Shown in pieces: positions 47,945-58,036 of a stretch of DNA of 64,000 nucleotides. The notes beneath the pieces were generated by a model that worked only from the letters and a program-made list of their open reading frames with translations, was not told where the DNA came from and made no database searches. This DNA is from an uncultured Helicobacteraceae bacterium (GTDB lineage: Bacteria > Campylobacterota > Campylobacteria > Campylobacterales > Helicobacteraceae): contig CALUTR010000005.1 of NCBI GenBank assembly GCA_944323755.1, forward strand, positions 52,296 to 116,295, written 5' to 3'. Made by a program: the position numbers and the translations under genes. How positions within the stretch are numbered: the stretch's first letter is position 1; each line of letters opens with the position of its first letter.

Positions 47945-48982
47945 TCAATCTTCATATATCAATTGTTCTAAAATCCCATCTTCATCAAGAACTTTTCCTG
48001 CACCCTTAGCAACAGATAATAATGGCTCATCAGCAACATACACTGGAAGCTTAACAATATCTGCTAAATATTTATCAATCCCCCTTATTAGTGCACCACC
48101 ACCAGTTAGGACAATACCATTTTCTACAATATCACCAGATAAATCAGGTGGCATAACCTCTAAAACACTCTTTAATGCATCAACTATATCTCTTAGTGGC
48201 TCTTTCATCGCCTCTCTAATATCTTCACTAGTAAGCTCAATAGTATTTAACAATCCACTAACCTGATCTCTACCATTAACCTGCATAGATAGTGTATCTT
48301 CAAGCGGAGCAGCACAGCCTATTTTTATCTTAATCTCTTCACCAGTCCTCTCTCCTATTAGGAGATTATATTTTTTTCTAACATAATCAACAATAGATTC
48401 GTCCATTTTATCACCTGCTACACGAATAGATTTGCTAATTACAAGTCCTCCAAGCGACACAACACCAATTTCTGTAGTCCCGCCACCAATATCAACAACC
48501 AAGCTACCTTGAGGATCTTTTACAGGCAATCCAGCGCCAATTGCAGCAGCCATAGGCTCCTCTATAAGAAATACCTCTCTAGCACCAGCACTTGTGGCAG
48601 ATTCTTTTACAGCTTTTCTCTCAACACCTGTAAGACCATATGGGACACATACTACGATTCTTGGACGAATCATCTTTTTTCTATTATGCGTTTTTTCTAT
48701 AAAATGTCTAATCATTTTTTCAGTCATATCAAAATCAGCTATTACGCCATTTCTCATAGGTCTTATAACTTCAATTCCATCAGGGGTTTTACCTAGCATA
48801 CCCTTAGCTTCTTTCCCTATAGCTAAAGTTTTATTTCTACTATATTTATTAGATTGAACAGCTACAATACTTGGTTCATTTATCACAATTCCTCGACCAT
48901 TAACTAATACAACAGTATTTGCTGTACCTAGATCTATTGCAATATCTTGTGAGAACATACCTATAATGGTGTCTAAAATCAT
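47945..48982 (-). CDS. mreB: Rod shape-determining protein MreB
   Basis: MreB is the actin-like filament of the elongation machinery. The 345-residue protein has the ATPase motifs AIDLGTANTVV, VVDIGGGTTEIG and GIVLTGGGALIRG, and the N-terminus MILDTIIGMFSQDI forms the usual membrane-binding stretch. It is followed by mreC and preceded by clpX, as in H. pylori. Confidence 0.97.
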   Translation of the reverse strand: MILDTIIGMFSQDIAIDLGTANTVVLVNGRGIVINEPSIVAVQSNKYSRNKTLAIGKEAKGMLGKTPDGIEVIRPMRNGVIADFDMTEKMIRHFIEKTHNRKKMIRPRIVVCVPYGLTGVERKAVKESATSAGAREVFLIEEPMAAAIGAGLPVKDPQGSLVVDIGGGTTEIGVVSLGGLVISKSIRVAGDKMDESIVDYVRKKYNLLIGERTGEEIKIKIGCAAPLEDTLSMQVNGRDQVSGLLNTIELTSEDIREAMKEPLRDIVDALKSVLEVMPPDLSGDIVENGIVLTGGGALIRGIDKYLADIVKLPVYVADEPLLSVAKGAGKVLDEDGILEQLIYED

Positions 48983-49007
48983 TTAATATCCTTTTTATAA
49001 TTTTTAA

Positions 49008-50282
49008 TCAATCTGTTCTTTTGGTTTTTTTACTATTTTTTGGATTCTTTTTAATCAGCATTGGTGGCTTACTATCTGATACAAAATCAGCAGTAACAAT
49101 TAGCTTATAACCCTCATAATCTTTAATATCAAACATCAAATCAACCATAAGGCTCTCCATTATAGCCCGCAATGCACGCGCTCCCGTCTTTCTATCTATA
49201 GCTTTTTGAGCTATAAGTTTCAATGCTTTTTCCTCAAACTCCAATTCTACATTATCAAGTGCAAATATTTTTTGATATTGCTTAATCAAGGAATTTTTAG
49301 GCTTTAGCAATATATTCAACATAGCATCTTGATTAATCTCATTAAGAGTAGCTATAATATGTAATCTTCCAATAAGCTCTGGAATCATTCCATAATTCAT
49401 CAAATCACTAGAATCTACCAAATGAAAATAGTTTTCATCATTGTTAATAATCTTCTTATCACTATTAAATCCTAGCATATTACCGCCAAGCCGCCTTTTA
49501 ATTATATCATTCAATCCATCAAATGCACCGCCACAAATAAATAAAATATTTTCCGTATTAATTGGCACAAATTCTTGATGAGGATGTTTTCTACCACCTT
49601 GAGGAGAAATATTAACAACACTTCCCTCTATTATCTTAAGCAAAGCCTGCTGCACGCCTTCACCAGATACATCTCTTGTTATAGAGCGATTTTCACCAAC
49701 TCTAGCAATTTTATCAATCTCATCAATAAAAACAATCCCCATTTCTGTTCGTTTTACATCATAATCAGCTGCTTGATAAAGCCTAGTTAAAATATTTTCA
49801 ACATCTTCACCAACATATCCTGCTTGAGTTAAACTAGTGGCATCAGAAATTGCAATAGGGACATTTAAAAATCGTGCAAAAGTCTGTGCCATCAAGGTTT
49901 TTCCACTACCTGTTGGACCTAATAATAAAATATTTGATTTTGCAATCTCTACATCATCACTATTATCATTATTTTGATATAAGATTCTCTTATAATGATT
50001 ATAAACGGCTACCGATAAAAGCTTTTTAGCATCATCTTGACCTATGACATATTCATCTAATGTAGCCTTTAGAATCTTTGGAGAGGTATTGCTAAAATCA
50101 ACACCAATATCATAAAAATCATCACTCTCATTATCCATATCAAGCCTATTTATAAAATCATCTATACTACTAGCCCCATATCTATTTTGACAATCTCTGC
50201 AAATAAAAAGTCCATTTTTTGAAAATACTGGATTAATATCACTATCTATAGCACTACAAAGACTGCATTGTTTTTTACTCAT
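49008..50282 (-). CDS. clpX: ATP-dependent Clp protease ATP-binding subunit ClpX
   Basis: ClpX unfolds substrates for ClpP. The 424 residues include the N-terminal zinc domain (CSLC and CRDC), Walker [12 protein letters not shown], Walker [10 protein letters not shown] and the IGRLHI/IGF-type loop region plus the C-terminal small AAA+ domain ([15 protein letters not shown]). The ATG overlaps lpxA by eight bases, so LPS and protease genes are coupled. Confidence 0.97.
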   Translation of the reverse strand: MSKKQCSLCSAIDSDINPVFSKNGLFICRDCQNRYGASSIDDFINRLDMDNESDDFYDIGVDFSNTSPKILKATLDEYVIGQDDAKKLLSVAVYNHYKRILYQNNDNSDDVEIAKSNILLLGPTGSGKTLMAQTFARFLNVPIAISDATSLTQAGYVGEDVENILTRLYQAADYDVKRTEMGIVFIDEIDKIARVGENRSITRDVSGEGVQQALLKIIEGSVVNISPQGGRKHPHQEFVPINTENILFICGGAFDGLNDIIKRRLGGNMLGFNSDKKIINNDENYFHLVDSSDLMNYGMIPELIGRLHIIATLNEINQDAMLNILLKPKNSLIKQYQKIFALDNVELEFEEKALKLIAQKAIDRKTGARALRAIMESLMVDLMFDIKDYEGYKLIVTADFVSDSKPPMLIKKNPKNSKKTKRTD

Positions 50283-51048
50283 TTACACTACCTCTTTTAT
50301 ATGGGATTCCACGCTTAGAATCTTTAATAAACATACAAATACTCTTTATAGAATCAAAAGTAGTATTAGACAATATCTCATCTGCAATTTCTTTAATTGG
50401 CCTACTTCCAGATAAAAGCATTTTATATGCACGACTAATCTCATCTATCTCATCTGATTTAAAAATTTTACGCATTCTATATTTATTCAGCCCTCTAATA
50501 ATAGCTCTATTGCCTTCTGCAAGACAATATGGCGGTATATCTTGAGACAATGCCGAAGCACCAGCTATCATAGACCCATCACCAATATGAACAAATTGAT
50601 GAATGGCGCTAAGACCACCAATATTTACACTATTTCCTACCTTTATATGACCACCAAGTGTTGCACAATTTGCAAATATACAATTATCGCCTACAACACA
50701 ATCGTGTGCTATATGGACATAAGCCATGAACAAATTTCCATCTCCAATAATCGTCTTACCACCATTTCCTGTGCCTGTATTAAACATAGCAAATTCTCGT
50801 ATAATATTGTTTTTGCCAATAATTAATTCAGTCTGCTCTCCATTATATTTGAGATCTTGAGGGATAGTTCCAATTACAGCATTTGGGAATATGCTAGTAT
50901 TATCACCAATTGTTGTATAGCCATCTAAAACTACATTATTATGGATTTTGCAATTTTTGCCAATTTTTACATTTTCACCAATAACGCAAAAATCTCCAAT
51001 TGTAGTTCCTTCTCCTATGTGCTTTGTTTTAACCACAGATGTATTCAT
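50275..51048 (-). CDS. lpxA: UDP-N-acetylglucosamine acyltransferase
   Basis: LpxA is the first enzyme of lipid A synthesis, moving a 3-hydroxyacyl chain from ACP to UDP-GlcNAc. The 257-residue protein is a left-handed beta-helix of hexapeptide repeats with the catalytic His in [10 protein letters not shown] and a C-terminal helical part (GLNKYRMRK). It lies between fabZ and clpX. Confidence 0.96.
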   Translation of the reverse strand: MNTSVVKTKHIGEGTTIGDFCVIGENVKIGKNCKIHNNVVLDGYTTIGDNTSIFPNAVIGTIPQDLKYNGEQTELIIGKNNIIREFAMFNTGTGNGGKTIIGDGNLFMAYVHIAHDCVVGDNCIFANCATLGGHIKVGNSVNIGGLSAIHQFVHIGDGSMIAGASALSQDIPPYCLAEGNRAIIRGLNKYRMRKIFKSDEIDEISRAYKMLLSGSRPIKEIADEILSNTTFDSIKSICMFIKDSKRGIPYKRGSVNE

Positions 51049-51054
51049 ATTTAT

Positions 51055-51516
51055 TTAATTCTTTGCCTCATCATCATTATCAGCAAGCATAGCTTTCAAC
51101 TCTGCTTCTGCAACAAGCTTGCCATCAACAAAAGCCTTAGCATCAAGAATCCAGATTTTACCCTTATTCTTCAATACTTCTAGTCTATAATCCAACCTAT
51201 CGCCTGGTCGCACCATAGACCTAAACTTTGCCCTATCTATACTCATAAAATAAACCAATTTATCAGCTACTTCATCAACTTTATTGCCATATGCACTATA
51301 AAAAGCCAAAATGCCACCAGCTTGTGCCATACCTTCAATAATCATAACACCCGGATATATAGCCTTGCGTGGAAAGTGACCTAAAAATATTGGCTCATTA
51401 ATTGTAATATTTTTATAAGCCTCAATAGCTTCAGGCTTTAATGAAGTAACTCGATCAACTAATAATATTGGGTATCGATGTGGTAATATTTTTAGTATTT
51501 TGTCTATATCTATCAT
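51055..51516 (-). CDS. fabZ: 3-hydroxyacyl-[acyl-carrier-protein] dehydratase FabZ
   Basis: FabZ dehydrates 3-hydroxyacyl-ACP; it competes with LpxA for the same substrate and is encoded beside it. The 153-residue hot-dog protein has [13 protein letters not shown] and the active site [20 protein letters not shown] with His47 and Glu61. The ATG is the first start of the leftward fabZ-lpxA-clpX-mreB-mreC run. Confidence 0.96.
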   Translation of the reverse strand: MIDIDKILKILPHRYPILLVDRVTSLKPEAIEAYKNITINEPIFLGHFPRKAIYPGVMIIEGMAQAGGILAFYSAYGNKVDEVADKLVYFMSIDRAKFRSMVRPGDRLDYRLEVLKNKGKIWILDAKAFVDGKLVAEAELKAMLADNDDEAKN

Positions 51517-51553
51517 TAAAATAGTCCGTGATTTTTAAGATTTAAAGAGACAG

Positions 51554-51559
51554 ATTCTA
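51554..51559 (-). promoter_or_regulatory. Possible -10 element for the fabZ operon
   Basis: TAGAAT on the minus strand 38 bases before the fabZ ATG, in the 58-base gap after queH. Weak on its own. Confidence 0.3.
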
Positions 51560-51574
51560 CTAAAATATTTATAA

Positions 51575-52681
51575 TTAAAGCTTAATAACCTCAAAAATAT
51601 CTACATTTTGAAATACACTATCTATGTTGATTTTTAAAAAAGAAAGCATAGAATCTAAAACAATAAATGGCTTTACACTTTCACTTCCAAGTATTTTTAT
51701 CCTAAAGGCTAATTCATCATCATAAAGCGGTGGATTATAAAGCATATCAATCGTATTTTTATAATTCATACCAAAAACCAAATTAACACTACAAATGTCA
51801 ATAAACAGCGCATTATCACAGAATCCAAGCATAATTTTTTTACCATTATAATCTATATCACTCCACAATACTTCACCGCTTTTTAAGTTTTTTGATGATT
51901 TTGAATGTGTAAAAATATATGAAGGGATCACATTTTTATCTGTGCTACTTGATGACTGCTCACAAACATAACCACTAAGCAATCTATAAACATTTATGCT
52001 ATTTTTTTGCAAAATATGTGGTATATTATTTTTTTCACATCTGTGCAGTTCTCTAAAAGTATCTAGCGTCCAACTTGCACTACCTTTTAAGACTTGCCTT
52101 CCTATATTATTAAACATTTCTAAAGCTATTTTACTTGAACGAACCCTCTGTTTATCAAGCGCATAAACACAACCACAATAATTTTGTCTATAAAGATTAG
52201 AATCTTTTGCCATTTTACTTTGCCTTTGTGTACCGCCATTACTTCTAATGTCAAGACTTACAAATTCAAGTCCATATTCTTTTGCAATACTTTCACCTTG
52301 ATTGAATAAATCATTTTGACTTTTCATAGGACTTGTAAGCAAAGTTGTCGTCAGATATTTTTCATTAAGCTGCATAGCAAGCGCTGCACTTTTTAGCAAT
52401 CTCTCATCAAAACATATCTTACATCTATCACCTTTTTCTTCTGCATCTTCAAAGCCCTTTACTCTATCAAGCCAAGATTCTAAATTATAATCCCCTACAA
52501 TCAAATCAACACCAAGAGAATCGCAACTTCTCTTCACATCAAAAAGTCGCAAATCGTGCTCTTCTTTTGGGTGTATATTTGGATTATAAAAAAATCCTAT
52601 CATTTTCTCATTTGGATATAGTTTTTTTAATTCTTGTAAAAAATAATGACTATCGACAGAACAACAAATATGAACCAACAT
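51575..52681 (-). CDS. queH: Epoxyqueuosine reductase QueH (DUF208) with C-terminal extension
   Basis: QueH performs the last step of queuosine synthesis on tRNA using an iron-sulphur cluster. The cluster/metal cysteines are seen: Cys6-Cys7 (HICCSVDS) and Cys87-x2-Cys90 (DRCKICFDERL), plus YCGCVYAL. The core family is ~200 residues; here ~170 additional C-terminal residues of unclear role are present (368 in all). The ATG is three bases after a 29-residue gene and has AAGGA ten bases upstream. Confidence 0.88.
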   Translation of the reverse strand: MLVHICCSVDSHYFLQELKKLYPNEKMIGFFYNPNIHPKEEHDLRLFDVKRSCDSLGVDLIVGDYNLESWLDRVKGFEDAEEKGDRCKICFDERLLKSAALAMQLNEKYLTTTLLTSPMKSQNDLFNQGESIAKEYGLEFVSLDIRSNGGTQRQSKMAKDSNLYRQNYCGCVYALDKQRVRSSKIALEMFNNIGRQVLKGSASWTLDTFRELHRCEKNNIPHILQKNSINVYRLLSGYVCEQSSSSTDKNVIPSYIFTHSKSSKNLKSGEVLWSDIDYNGKKIMLGFCDNALFIDICSVNLVFGMNYKNTIDMLYNPPLYDDELAFRIKILGSESVKPFIVLDSMLSFLKINIDSVFQNVDIFEVIKL

Positions 52682-52684
52682 TTA

Positions 52685-52774
52685 CTACTTTTCCTTCGAA
52701 TACATCAAGAATCCAACGATACCTACAATAAAAACTATTGCCAAAAATATCATCAACATAAAATCAAGAATCAT
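52685..52774 (-). CDS. 29-residue single-span membrane peptide
   Basis: A short gene with ATG at 52774, AAAGGA six bases before it, and TAG three bases before the queH start. The product begins MILDFMLMIFLAIVFIVGIV and ends with LMYSKEK: one strongly hydrophobic helix followed by a basic tail, so N-out/C-in insertion is likely. I do not recognise it. The ribosome site, hydrophobic pattern and tight spacing to queH support translation. Confidence 0.6.
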   Translation of the reverse strand: MILDFMLMIFLAIVFIVGIVGFLMYSKEK

Positions 52775-52785
52775 AAATTTCCTTT

Positions 52786-52801
52786 TGTTTCACATGAAAC
52801 A
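52786..52801. other. parS-like centromere site, copy 1
   Basis: TGTTTCACATGAAACA is a near-perfect palindrome that differs at one central base from the universal ParB/Spo0J binding site TGTTTCACGTGAAACA. It lies in the small gap between the 29-residue gene and the end of rlmN. An identical copy is at 54109-54124. parA/parB themselves are not in the window. Confidence 0.75.
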
Positions 52802-52802
52802 T

Positions 52803-53861
52803 TTATTTTTTATTTTTATATTTTAACTGCCCGCACGCAGCATCAATGTCAATACCTTTAGATTCTCTTATAGTGCATAAAAGACCTTTACTGTAAAGAT
52901 AATCTGCAAATTTTTTTGCAAATTCTGCATCTGGTCTTTTAAAATTGCTACCCTCAAATGGATTAAATAATATTAAATTTACCTTTGCTTTTATCCCGTC
53001 TAAAAGTCTTAATAAATCTTTTGCATCATCTATACTATCGTTTACATCTTTTATCATAAGATATTCAAACATAATTCTTTTCCTAAGATCAACTGGAAAT
53101 TTCTTTACACTATCAATTACGCTATTTATATTATAAATTTTATTGATAGGCATCAATTTATTCCTAATTTCATCATTAACAGCGTGAAGTGATATTGCAA
53201 GCTGAACACCTAAATCTAGACCACCAAGTGCATCAATCATAGGTGAGATTCCACTTGTTGATACGGTTTGTCTCCTTGGCGATATAGAAAGACCATCTAT
53301 ATGAGAAATGATTTTTATAGCTTTTACTAGATTATCAAAATTATCAAGAGGCTCACCCATACCCATATAAACAATATTCACGCATTTTTCTGGAGCAATA
53401 TTATTATCCTTTTTTATAGTTACGATCTGTTCTACTATCTCACCTGTGCTTAGATTCCTAGTAAAGCCATTATTCCCAGTGCAACAAAATTTACAACCAA
53501 TCTTACACCCAATTTGCGATGAAACACAAATTGTAAATTTCTCTGAACTTTTTATATTGCCATTTTCATCAAACTCTTTATCACGCATTTTTAAAAGCAC
53601 AGATTCAAATGTATGATTATCGTGAGTTGAAAACAAATACTTCTTCGTTCCATCTGAACTTAAGGCTACATTTGCTATATTCAAATTTTTTGCACTAAAT
53701 TGATCTTTTAGTTTATTTCTTATTTCCTTTGGAAGATTTATCATTAAAGAAAAATCATCTTCATAATGTATATATAACCAATTCCAAACTTGTTTAGCAC
53801 GAAAAGATGGATTTAATAAACCTTTTAATTCATCAAAACTATAGTCAAAAATATTTTGCAT
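52803..53861 (-). CDS. rlmN: 23S rRNA (A2503)-C2 / tRNA (A37)-C2 methyltransferase
   Basis: RlmN is a dual-specificity radical-SAM enzyme. The 352-residue protein has Cys119-x3-Cys123-x2-Cys126 (GCKIGCKFC) for the 4Fe-4S cluster, GMGEPLDN, STSGI and the C-terminal methyl-carrying Cys in AACGQLK. It overlaps the phosphorylase gene by 17 bases. It is bracketed by the two parS-like sites. Confidence 0.96.
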   Translation of the reverse strand: MQNIFDYSFDELKGLLNPSFRAKQVWNWLYIHYEDDFSLMINLPKEIRNKLKDQFSAKNLNIANVALSSDGTKKYLFSTHDNHTFESVLLKMRDKEFDENGNIKSSEKFTICVSSQIGCKIGCKFCCTGNNGFTRNLSTGEIVEQIVTIKKDNNIAPEKCVNIVYMGMGEPLDNFDNLVKAIKIISHIDGLSISPRRQTVSTSGISPMIDALGGLDLGVQLAISLHAVNDEIRNKLMPINKIYNINSVIDSVKKFPVDLRKRIMFEYLMIKDVNDSIDDAKDLLRLLDGIKAKVNLILFNPFEGSNFKRPDAEFAKKFADYLYSKGLLCTIRESKGIDIDAACGQLKYKNKK

Positions 53862-54384
53862 AATTCTCTCTTACATAAGATTCTAGATATTTTTTTGCCA
53901 ATAAATGATTTTTTAAGAAACTATTATGAGCATCTAAATCACAATAATTAGTAACACAGAAAATACCAAATGCTGGAATCTCAAAATATTGAGCCACTCT
54001 CAATACACTAAAAAATTCCATATTTTCAAGCTTTATGCCTGCATATAAAAGCTGCTTTGATAAACTTTCATCTGTTGTAATATAATTGCTACTATTTACT
54101 ATAATATTTGTTTCACATGAAACATTTTCTATTTTATTAAATATTGGAGTATATGAGTTATGAGTTATAAAAGATGTTTCGATCTGCATCGCACTAGAAC
54201 TCTTAAAAATATCAAAAATCTTTATACCTTTATCATAACTACCAGCACTTCCTATAAATATCAATTCTTTTGGATTCTCTTTTAAGATTATATTACTTAA
54301 CATCATAGCACTATCTACAAGTCCAATACCAATTTCTTTTGCGAATGAAAAATTTTCGCCACTAGCACAAATAAACACAATCAA
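53845..54384 (-). CDS. Nucleoside phosphorylase-like protein (short form)
   Basis: This 179-residue protein resembles a shortened PNP/UDP phosphorylase domain: [11 protein letters not shown] near the start, TTDES, and [29 protein letters not shown] near the end, where [12 protein letters not shown] holds the family's Glu-Met-Glu-type segment. It is shorter than MTA/SAH nucleosidase (~230) and may have lost a substrate lid. The start is TTG overlapping the hisF stop (TTGA); GTG two codons later (54378) has better spacing to AGGA. The second parS-like site lies inside it. Confidence 0.75.
   Translation of the reverse strand: MIVFICASGENFSFAKEIGIGLVDSAMMLSNIILKENPKELIFIGSAGSYDKGIKIFDIFKSSSAMQIETSFITHNSYTPIFNKIENVSCETNIIVNSSNYITTDESLSKQLLYAGIKLENMEFFSVLRVAQYFEIPAFGIFCVTNYCDLDAHNSFLKNHLLAKKYLESYVRENYAKYF
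54109..54124. other. parS-like centromere site, copy 2
   Basis: A second exact copy of TGTTTCACATGAAACA, inside the phosphorylase-like coding sequence, 1.3 kb from copy 1. The identical flank of three T before and three T after strengthens the case for a functional ParB site rather than chance. Confidence 0.75.
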
Positions 54385-55145
54385 ATCCTGACAGAAATAT
54401 TACAATCATTCAAATACTTCTTCAAAACCGGAATCTCTATTTCTTTATAATGGAATATGCTAGCAGCAAGTGCAGCATTAGCTCCGGCAAGATATGCTTC
54501 TTTTATATGTTCCATTGTTCCAGCGCCACCACTTGCAATGAGTGGGATTTTAATATTTGAGGAAGTCCATCTAAGCAAGTCTAGATCGTATCCATTTTTT
54601 GTCCCATCTCTATCCATACTTGTTAGTAGTATCTCTCCAGCACCAAGATTTTCAACTTCTTTCACCCAATCAAAATAATCAATACCAGTATCGATTCTAC
54701 CACCATTAATAAATACATTCCATCTAGTTTCAGAAACCTTCTTTACATCAATTGCAACAACAATACATTGAGATCCAAATCGTTTTGCCCCATCTTGTAT
54801 CAAAGATGGTGTTTTTATAGCAGATGAATTTATACTAATCTTATCACAACCAGAATCTAAAAGATTATACATATCTTGTAAATTTTTTATACCACCACCA
54901 ACGGTAAATGGAATAAAAATTTCTTTTGCAACAGATTTTACGACATTTACCATCGCACCCCTATCTTCATTTGTAGCTGTAATATCCAAAAAAACAATTT
55001 CATCAGCCATTTGTATATTATATCCACTTGCTATTTCTACAGGATTGCCCACATCTTTTAAATCTATAAAATTAACTCCTTTTACAACTTTACCATTTTT
55101 GACATCAAGACAAGGAATGATTCTAAATACTAGATTATTTTCCAT
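54381..55145 (-). CDS. hisF: Imidazole glycerol phosphate synthase subunit HisF
   Basis: HisF is the cyclase TIM barrel of histidine synthesis, which joins ammonia from HisH to PRFAR. The 254 residues have [15 protein letters not shown] with the first catalytic Asp, [15 protein letters not shown] with the second, and [12 protein letters not shown]. No other his gene is adjacent, so the pathway must be dispersed. H. pylori lacks histidine synthesis, so this argues for another species. Confidence 0.96.
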   Translation of the reverse strand: MENNLVFRIIPCLDVKNGKVVKGVNFIDLKDVGNPVEIASGYNIQMADEIVFLDITATNEDRGAMVNVVKSVAKEIFIPFTVGGGIKNLQDMYNLLDSGCDKISINSSAIKTPSLIQDGAKRFGSQCIVVAIDVKKVSETRWNVFINGGRIDTGIDYFDWVKEVENLGAGEILLTSMDRDGTKNGYDLDLLRWTSSNIKIPLIASGGAGTMEHIKEAYLAGANAALAASIFHYKEIEIPVLKKYLNDCNISVRI

Positions 55146-55202
55146 ACAATCACCATTTAATTTTACCCTTATGAAATACTTGATATTTTAACAAAAAAAA
55201 GT

Positions 55203-55208
55203 TAGAAT
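55203..55208 (+). promoter_or_regulatory. Possible -10 element for ksgA-rnj-kdsD
   Basis: TAGAAT on the + strand 43 bases before the ksgA TTG, in the divergent gap with hisF. Weak. Confidence 0.3.
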
Positions 55209-55250
55209 AGTAAGCAATCGCCTTAATCAAAAATTGTGTTTTATTAAAGT

Positions 55251-56069
55251 TTGGGAGATTTTAAAATAATAAAAGCAAATAAAAAATTTGGGCAAAATTT
55301 TCTAAAAGATGAAATTGTATTAAATAAAATCATCGAATCTGTATCCAATATGATAAATGAATTTAAAGATGAAGAAAAATCTTTAGATATTATTGAGATT
55401 GGACCTGGCTTGGGTGATTTAAGCGTAAAGATATTAGATAACTTTAGTTTGATTGCTTATGAAATTGACAAGAGGTTATATAGCTATTTAGAGAATAGAT
55501 TCTCTAAAGATAGATTTAGGTTATACAATAAAGATGTTCTATCAATAAAATTTAGCATAAATGATCAAGGTGAGAATATTTGGTTACACAATAAACCTTA
55601 TATATTAGTATCTAATTTGCCTTATTATATAGCAACGAGGATTATACTAAATGCCTTTGAAGATAGAATGTGTATGGGGATGGTGGTTATGACACAAAAG
55701 GAAGTTGCTTATAAATTTTGTGCTGAAAATTCAAATAGTGACTTTTGTGCCATTAGCGTCATAACACAAAGTGTAAGCAAAGAGGTAAAGTTGATATCAA
55801 TAGTTCCACCAAGTGCATTTAATCCAGCTCCAAAAGTGGAATCAGCTGTTTTTAGTATCAAAAAAAATAATAATAATTTAGAAGATGATTTTAAAGATTT
55901 AATCAAAAAAGCCTTTGCTTCGCCTAGAAAAACGATATCCAAAAATCTATCTCATATAGAAAATATAGAAGAAATAATAAGTAATCTAAATATAGAAAGA
56001 AATGCTAGAGCACATCAAATAACTACATCGCAATATCACCAAATTTTTAAACTCACGAGGAATAAATAA
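55251..56069 (+). CDS. rsmA: 16S rRNA (A1518/A1519)-N6-dimethyltransferase
   Basis: KsgA/RsmA dimethylates the two adenines of helix 45, a late step of 30S assembly. The 272-residue protein has KKFGQNFLKD, EIGPGLGDLS, the NLPYYIATRI catalytic stretch (NLPY) and RKTISKNLS. No ATG is available. TTG at 55251 is used here, but GGGAG (55253-55257) lies just after it, so a later non-ATG codon such as ATA at 55266 could be the true start. It overlaps rnj by one base (TAATG). Confidence 0.93.
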   Translation: MGDFKIIKANKKFGQNFLKDEIVLNKIIESVSNMINEFKDEEKSLDIIEIGPGLGDLSVKILDNFSLIAYEIDKRLYSYLENRFSKDRFRLYNKDVLSIKFSINDQGENIWLHNKPYILVSNLPYYIATRIILNAFEDRMCMGMVVMTQKEVAYKFCAENSNSDFCAISVITQSVSKEVKLISIVPPSAFNPAPKVESAVFSIKKNNNNLEDDFKDLIKKAFASPRKTISKNLSHIENIEEIISNLNIERNARAHQITTSQYHQIFKLTRNK

Positions 56070-58021
56070 TGGAAGAAAATAACCAACACAGAAAAACAAT
56101 ACAAGATCAACCAAATATAGAATCTGAAAATAATCATAAAAAAAGACCATTTAGAAGATGGAAAAGAAAAGATGATGATAAGGATTTTCAAAGAAAAGAT
56201 AAAAAAGAATATTTCAAAAATAATGAAACACAAGACGGAGTGAGCAGCATTCAAGAGGGTTTAAATGAGAAATCAAATTTAGGATTACATAAAGATCTAA
56301 AAAAAGTTGTTGAGCTAAACAACAAAAATCACAAAAATACTCTAAATCCACATTATAAACTTGATTTAAAGACAAAAGCAAAAATTAGAATTACTCCGCT
56401 TGGTGGGCTTGGCGAAATTGGTGGAAATATCACTGTTATAGAAAGTCAAGATTCTGCAATAGTTGTTGATGCGGGTATGAGCTTCCCAGAGGCAGACATG
56501 CACGGAGTGGATATTTTAGTGCCTGATTTTAGCTATTTGCACGCGATTAAAGATAAAATAGTCGGATTAATAATAACTCACGCACACGAAGATCACATAG
56601 GGGCTGTGCCGCATTTATTCAAACAACTACAATTCCCAATATATGGAACACCTTTACCACTTGGAATGATTGGAAATAAATTTGATGAATGTGGATTAAA
56701 AAAATTCCGATCATATTTTAGAATTGTAGAAAAAAGAAAGCCAATCAAAATTGGCGACTTTGAAATTGAATGGATTCACATAACTCACTCTGTAATTGAT
56801 GCAAGTGCATTAGCTATAAAAACTCAAGCTGGTGTGATACTTCACACGGGTGACTTTAAAATAGATCACACACCAGTAGATAATTTCCCCACAGATTTAC
56901 ATAGACTAGCATATTATGGTGAAAATGGAATTATGCTTATGCTAAGTGATTCTACAAATTCACATAGATCTGGATATACTCCAAGTGAATCTAGTGTTGG
57001 ACCATCTTTTGAAAATATATTTAAAAATACACAAGATAGAATCATTATGAGCACATTTAGTTCAAATATCCACAGGGTCTATCAAGCGATAAATTATGGT
57101 TTGCAATTTAATAGAAAAATATGCGTTATTGGTAGATCGATGGAAAAGAATCTTGAAATTGCAAGACAGCTAGGTTATATAAATATCCCACAGAATGTTT
57201 TTATTGATGCACACGAAGTAGAAAAATATAGTGACAGTGAAGTATTAATCGTTACTACAGGCTCGCAAGGCGAAACTATGAGTGCATTATATAGAATGGC
57301 AACAGACGAACATAGACATATAAAAATAAAACCAACAGATACAATCATCATATCAGCAAAACCAATACCTGGCAATGAAGGCAATGTATCAAAAGTTATA
57401 AATTTTTTAATGAAATCAGGTGCAAAGGTAGCATATCAAGATTTTAGTGAGATTCATGTAAGTGGGCACGCTGCACAAGAAGAGCAAAAATTAATGCTTA
57501 GATTGATAAAACCAAAGTTTTTCTTACCAATTCATGGCGAATACAATCACTTAGCAAAACACAAAGAAACAGCAATAAAATGTGGTGTTTTAGAAAAAAA
57601 TATACTACTTATGGAAGATGGCGACCAAATAGAAGTATGTCCAAACTATATCAAAAAAATAAGAAGTGTAAAAAATGGAAAATTATTTATAGATAATCAA
57701 CTAGGCAAAGTTGTCGATAACATAACCGTTTTAGATAGGCAAAAACTAGCAGAAGATGGGATTATAATAATCGCTATGCAAATAAAAGATTCTAAAATAA
57801 TAGATAACCCTAGAATTCAAACTTTTGGATTACTTGGAGATAAAGAAGAAAGAATATTTATAAAAGAGCTAGATGATGCTATAAAGCTATATATGAGCAA
57901 TGCAAAGCCAGAATCTTTAAATAAAAATTTAGAAAGTAATCTTAAAAATAATTTACGAAAAATTGCATTTAAAAAGTTTAAAAAATACCCAACAATGGTG
58001 CTAAATATTTACTTTTTATGA
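56069..58021 (+). CDS. rnj: Ribonuclease J
   Basis: RNase J is the main 5'-3' exo- and endonuclease of mRNA decay in Helicobacter. The 650-residue protein has a charged Lys/Arg/Asn-rich extension of ~105 residues, then the metallo-beta-lactamase core (ITPLGGLGEIGGN, HAHEDHIGAVPH at 171-182, HTGDFKID) and the beta-CASP part (SGHAAQEEQKLM, PIHGEYNH). A similar N-terminal extension exists in H. pylori RNase J. It follows ksgA directly and precedes kdsD. Confidence 0.96.
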   Translation: MEENNQHRKTIQDQPNIESENNHKKRPFRRWKRKDDDKDFQRKDKKEYFKNNETQDGVSSIQEGLNEKSNLGLHKDLKKVVELNNKNHKNTLNPHYKLDLKTKAKIRITPLGGLGEIGGNITVIESQDSAIVVDAGMSFPEADMHGVDILVPDFSYLHAIKDKIVGLIITHAHEDHIGAVPHLFKQLQFPIYGTPLPLGMIGNKFDECGLKKFRSYFRIVEKRKPIKIGDFEIEWIHITHSVIDASALAIKTQAGVILHTGDFKIDHTPVDNFPTDLHRLAYYGENGIMLMLSDSTNSHRSGYTPSESSVGPSFENIFKNTQDRIIMSTFSSNIHRVYQAINYGLQFNRKICVIGRSMEKNLEIARQLGYINIPQNVFIDAHEVEKYSDSEVLIVTTGSQGETMSALYRMATDEHRHIKIKPTDTIIISAKPIPGNEGNVSKVINFLMKSGAKVAYQDFSEIHVSGHAAQEEQKLMLRLIKPKFFLPIHGEYNHLAKHKETAIKCGVLEKNILLMEDGDQIEVCPNYIKKIRSVKNGKLFIDNQLGKVVDNITVLDRQKLAEDGIIIIAMQIKDSKIIDNPRIQTFGLLGDKEERIFIKELDDAIKLYMSNAKPESLNKNLESNLKNNLRKIAFKKFKKYPTMVLNIYFL

Positions 58022-58036
58022 TATTTTGAGGAATGT

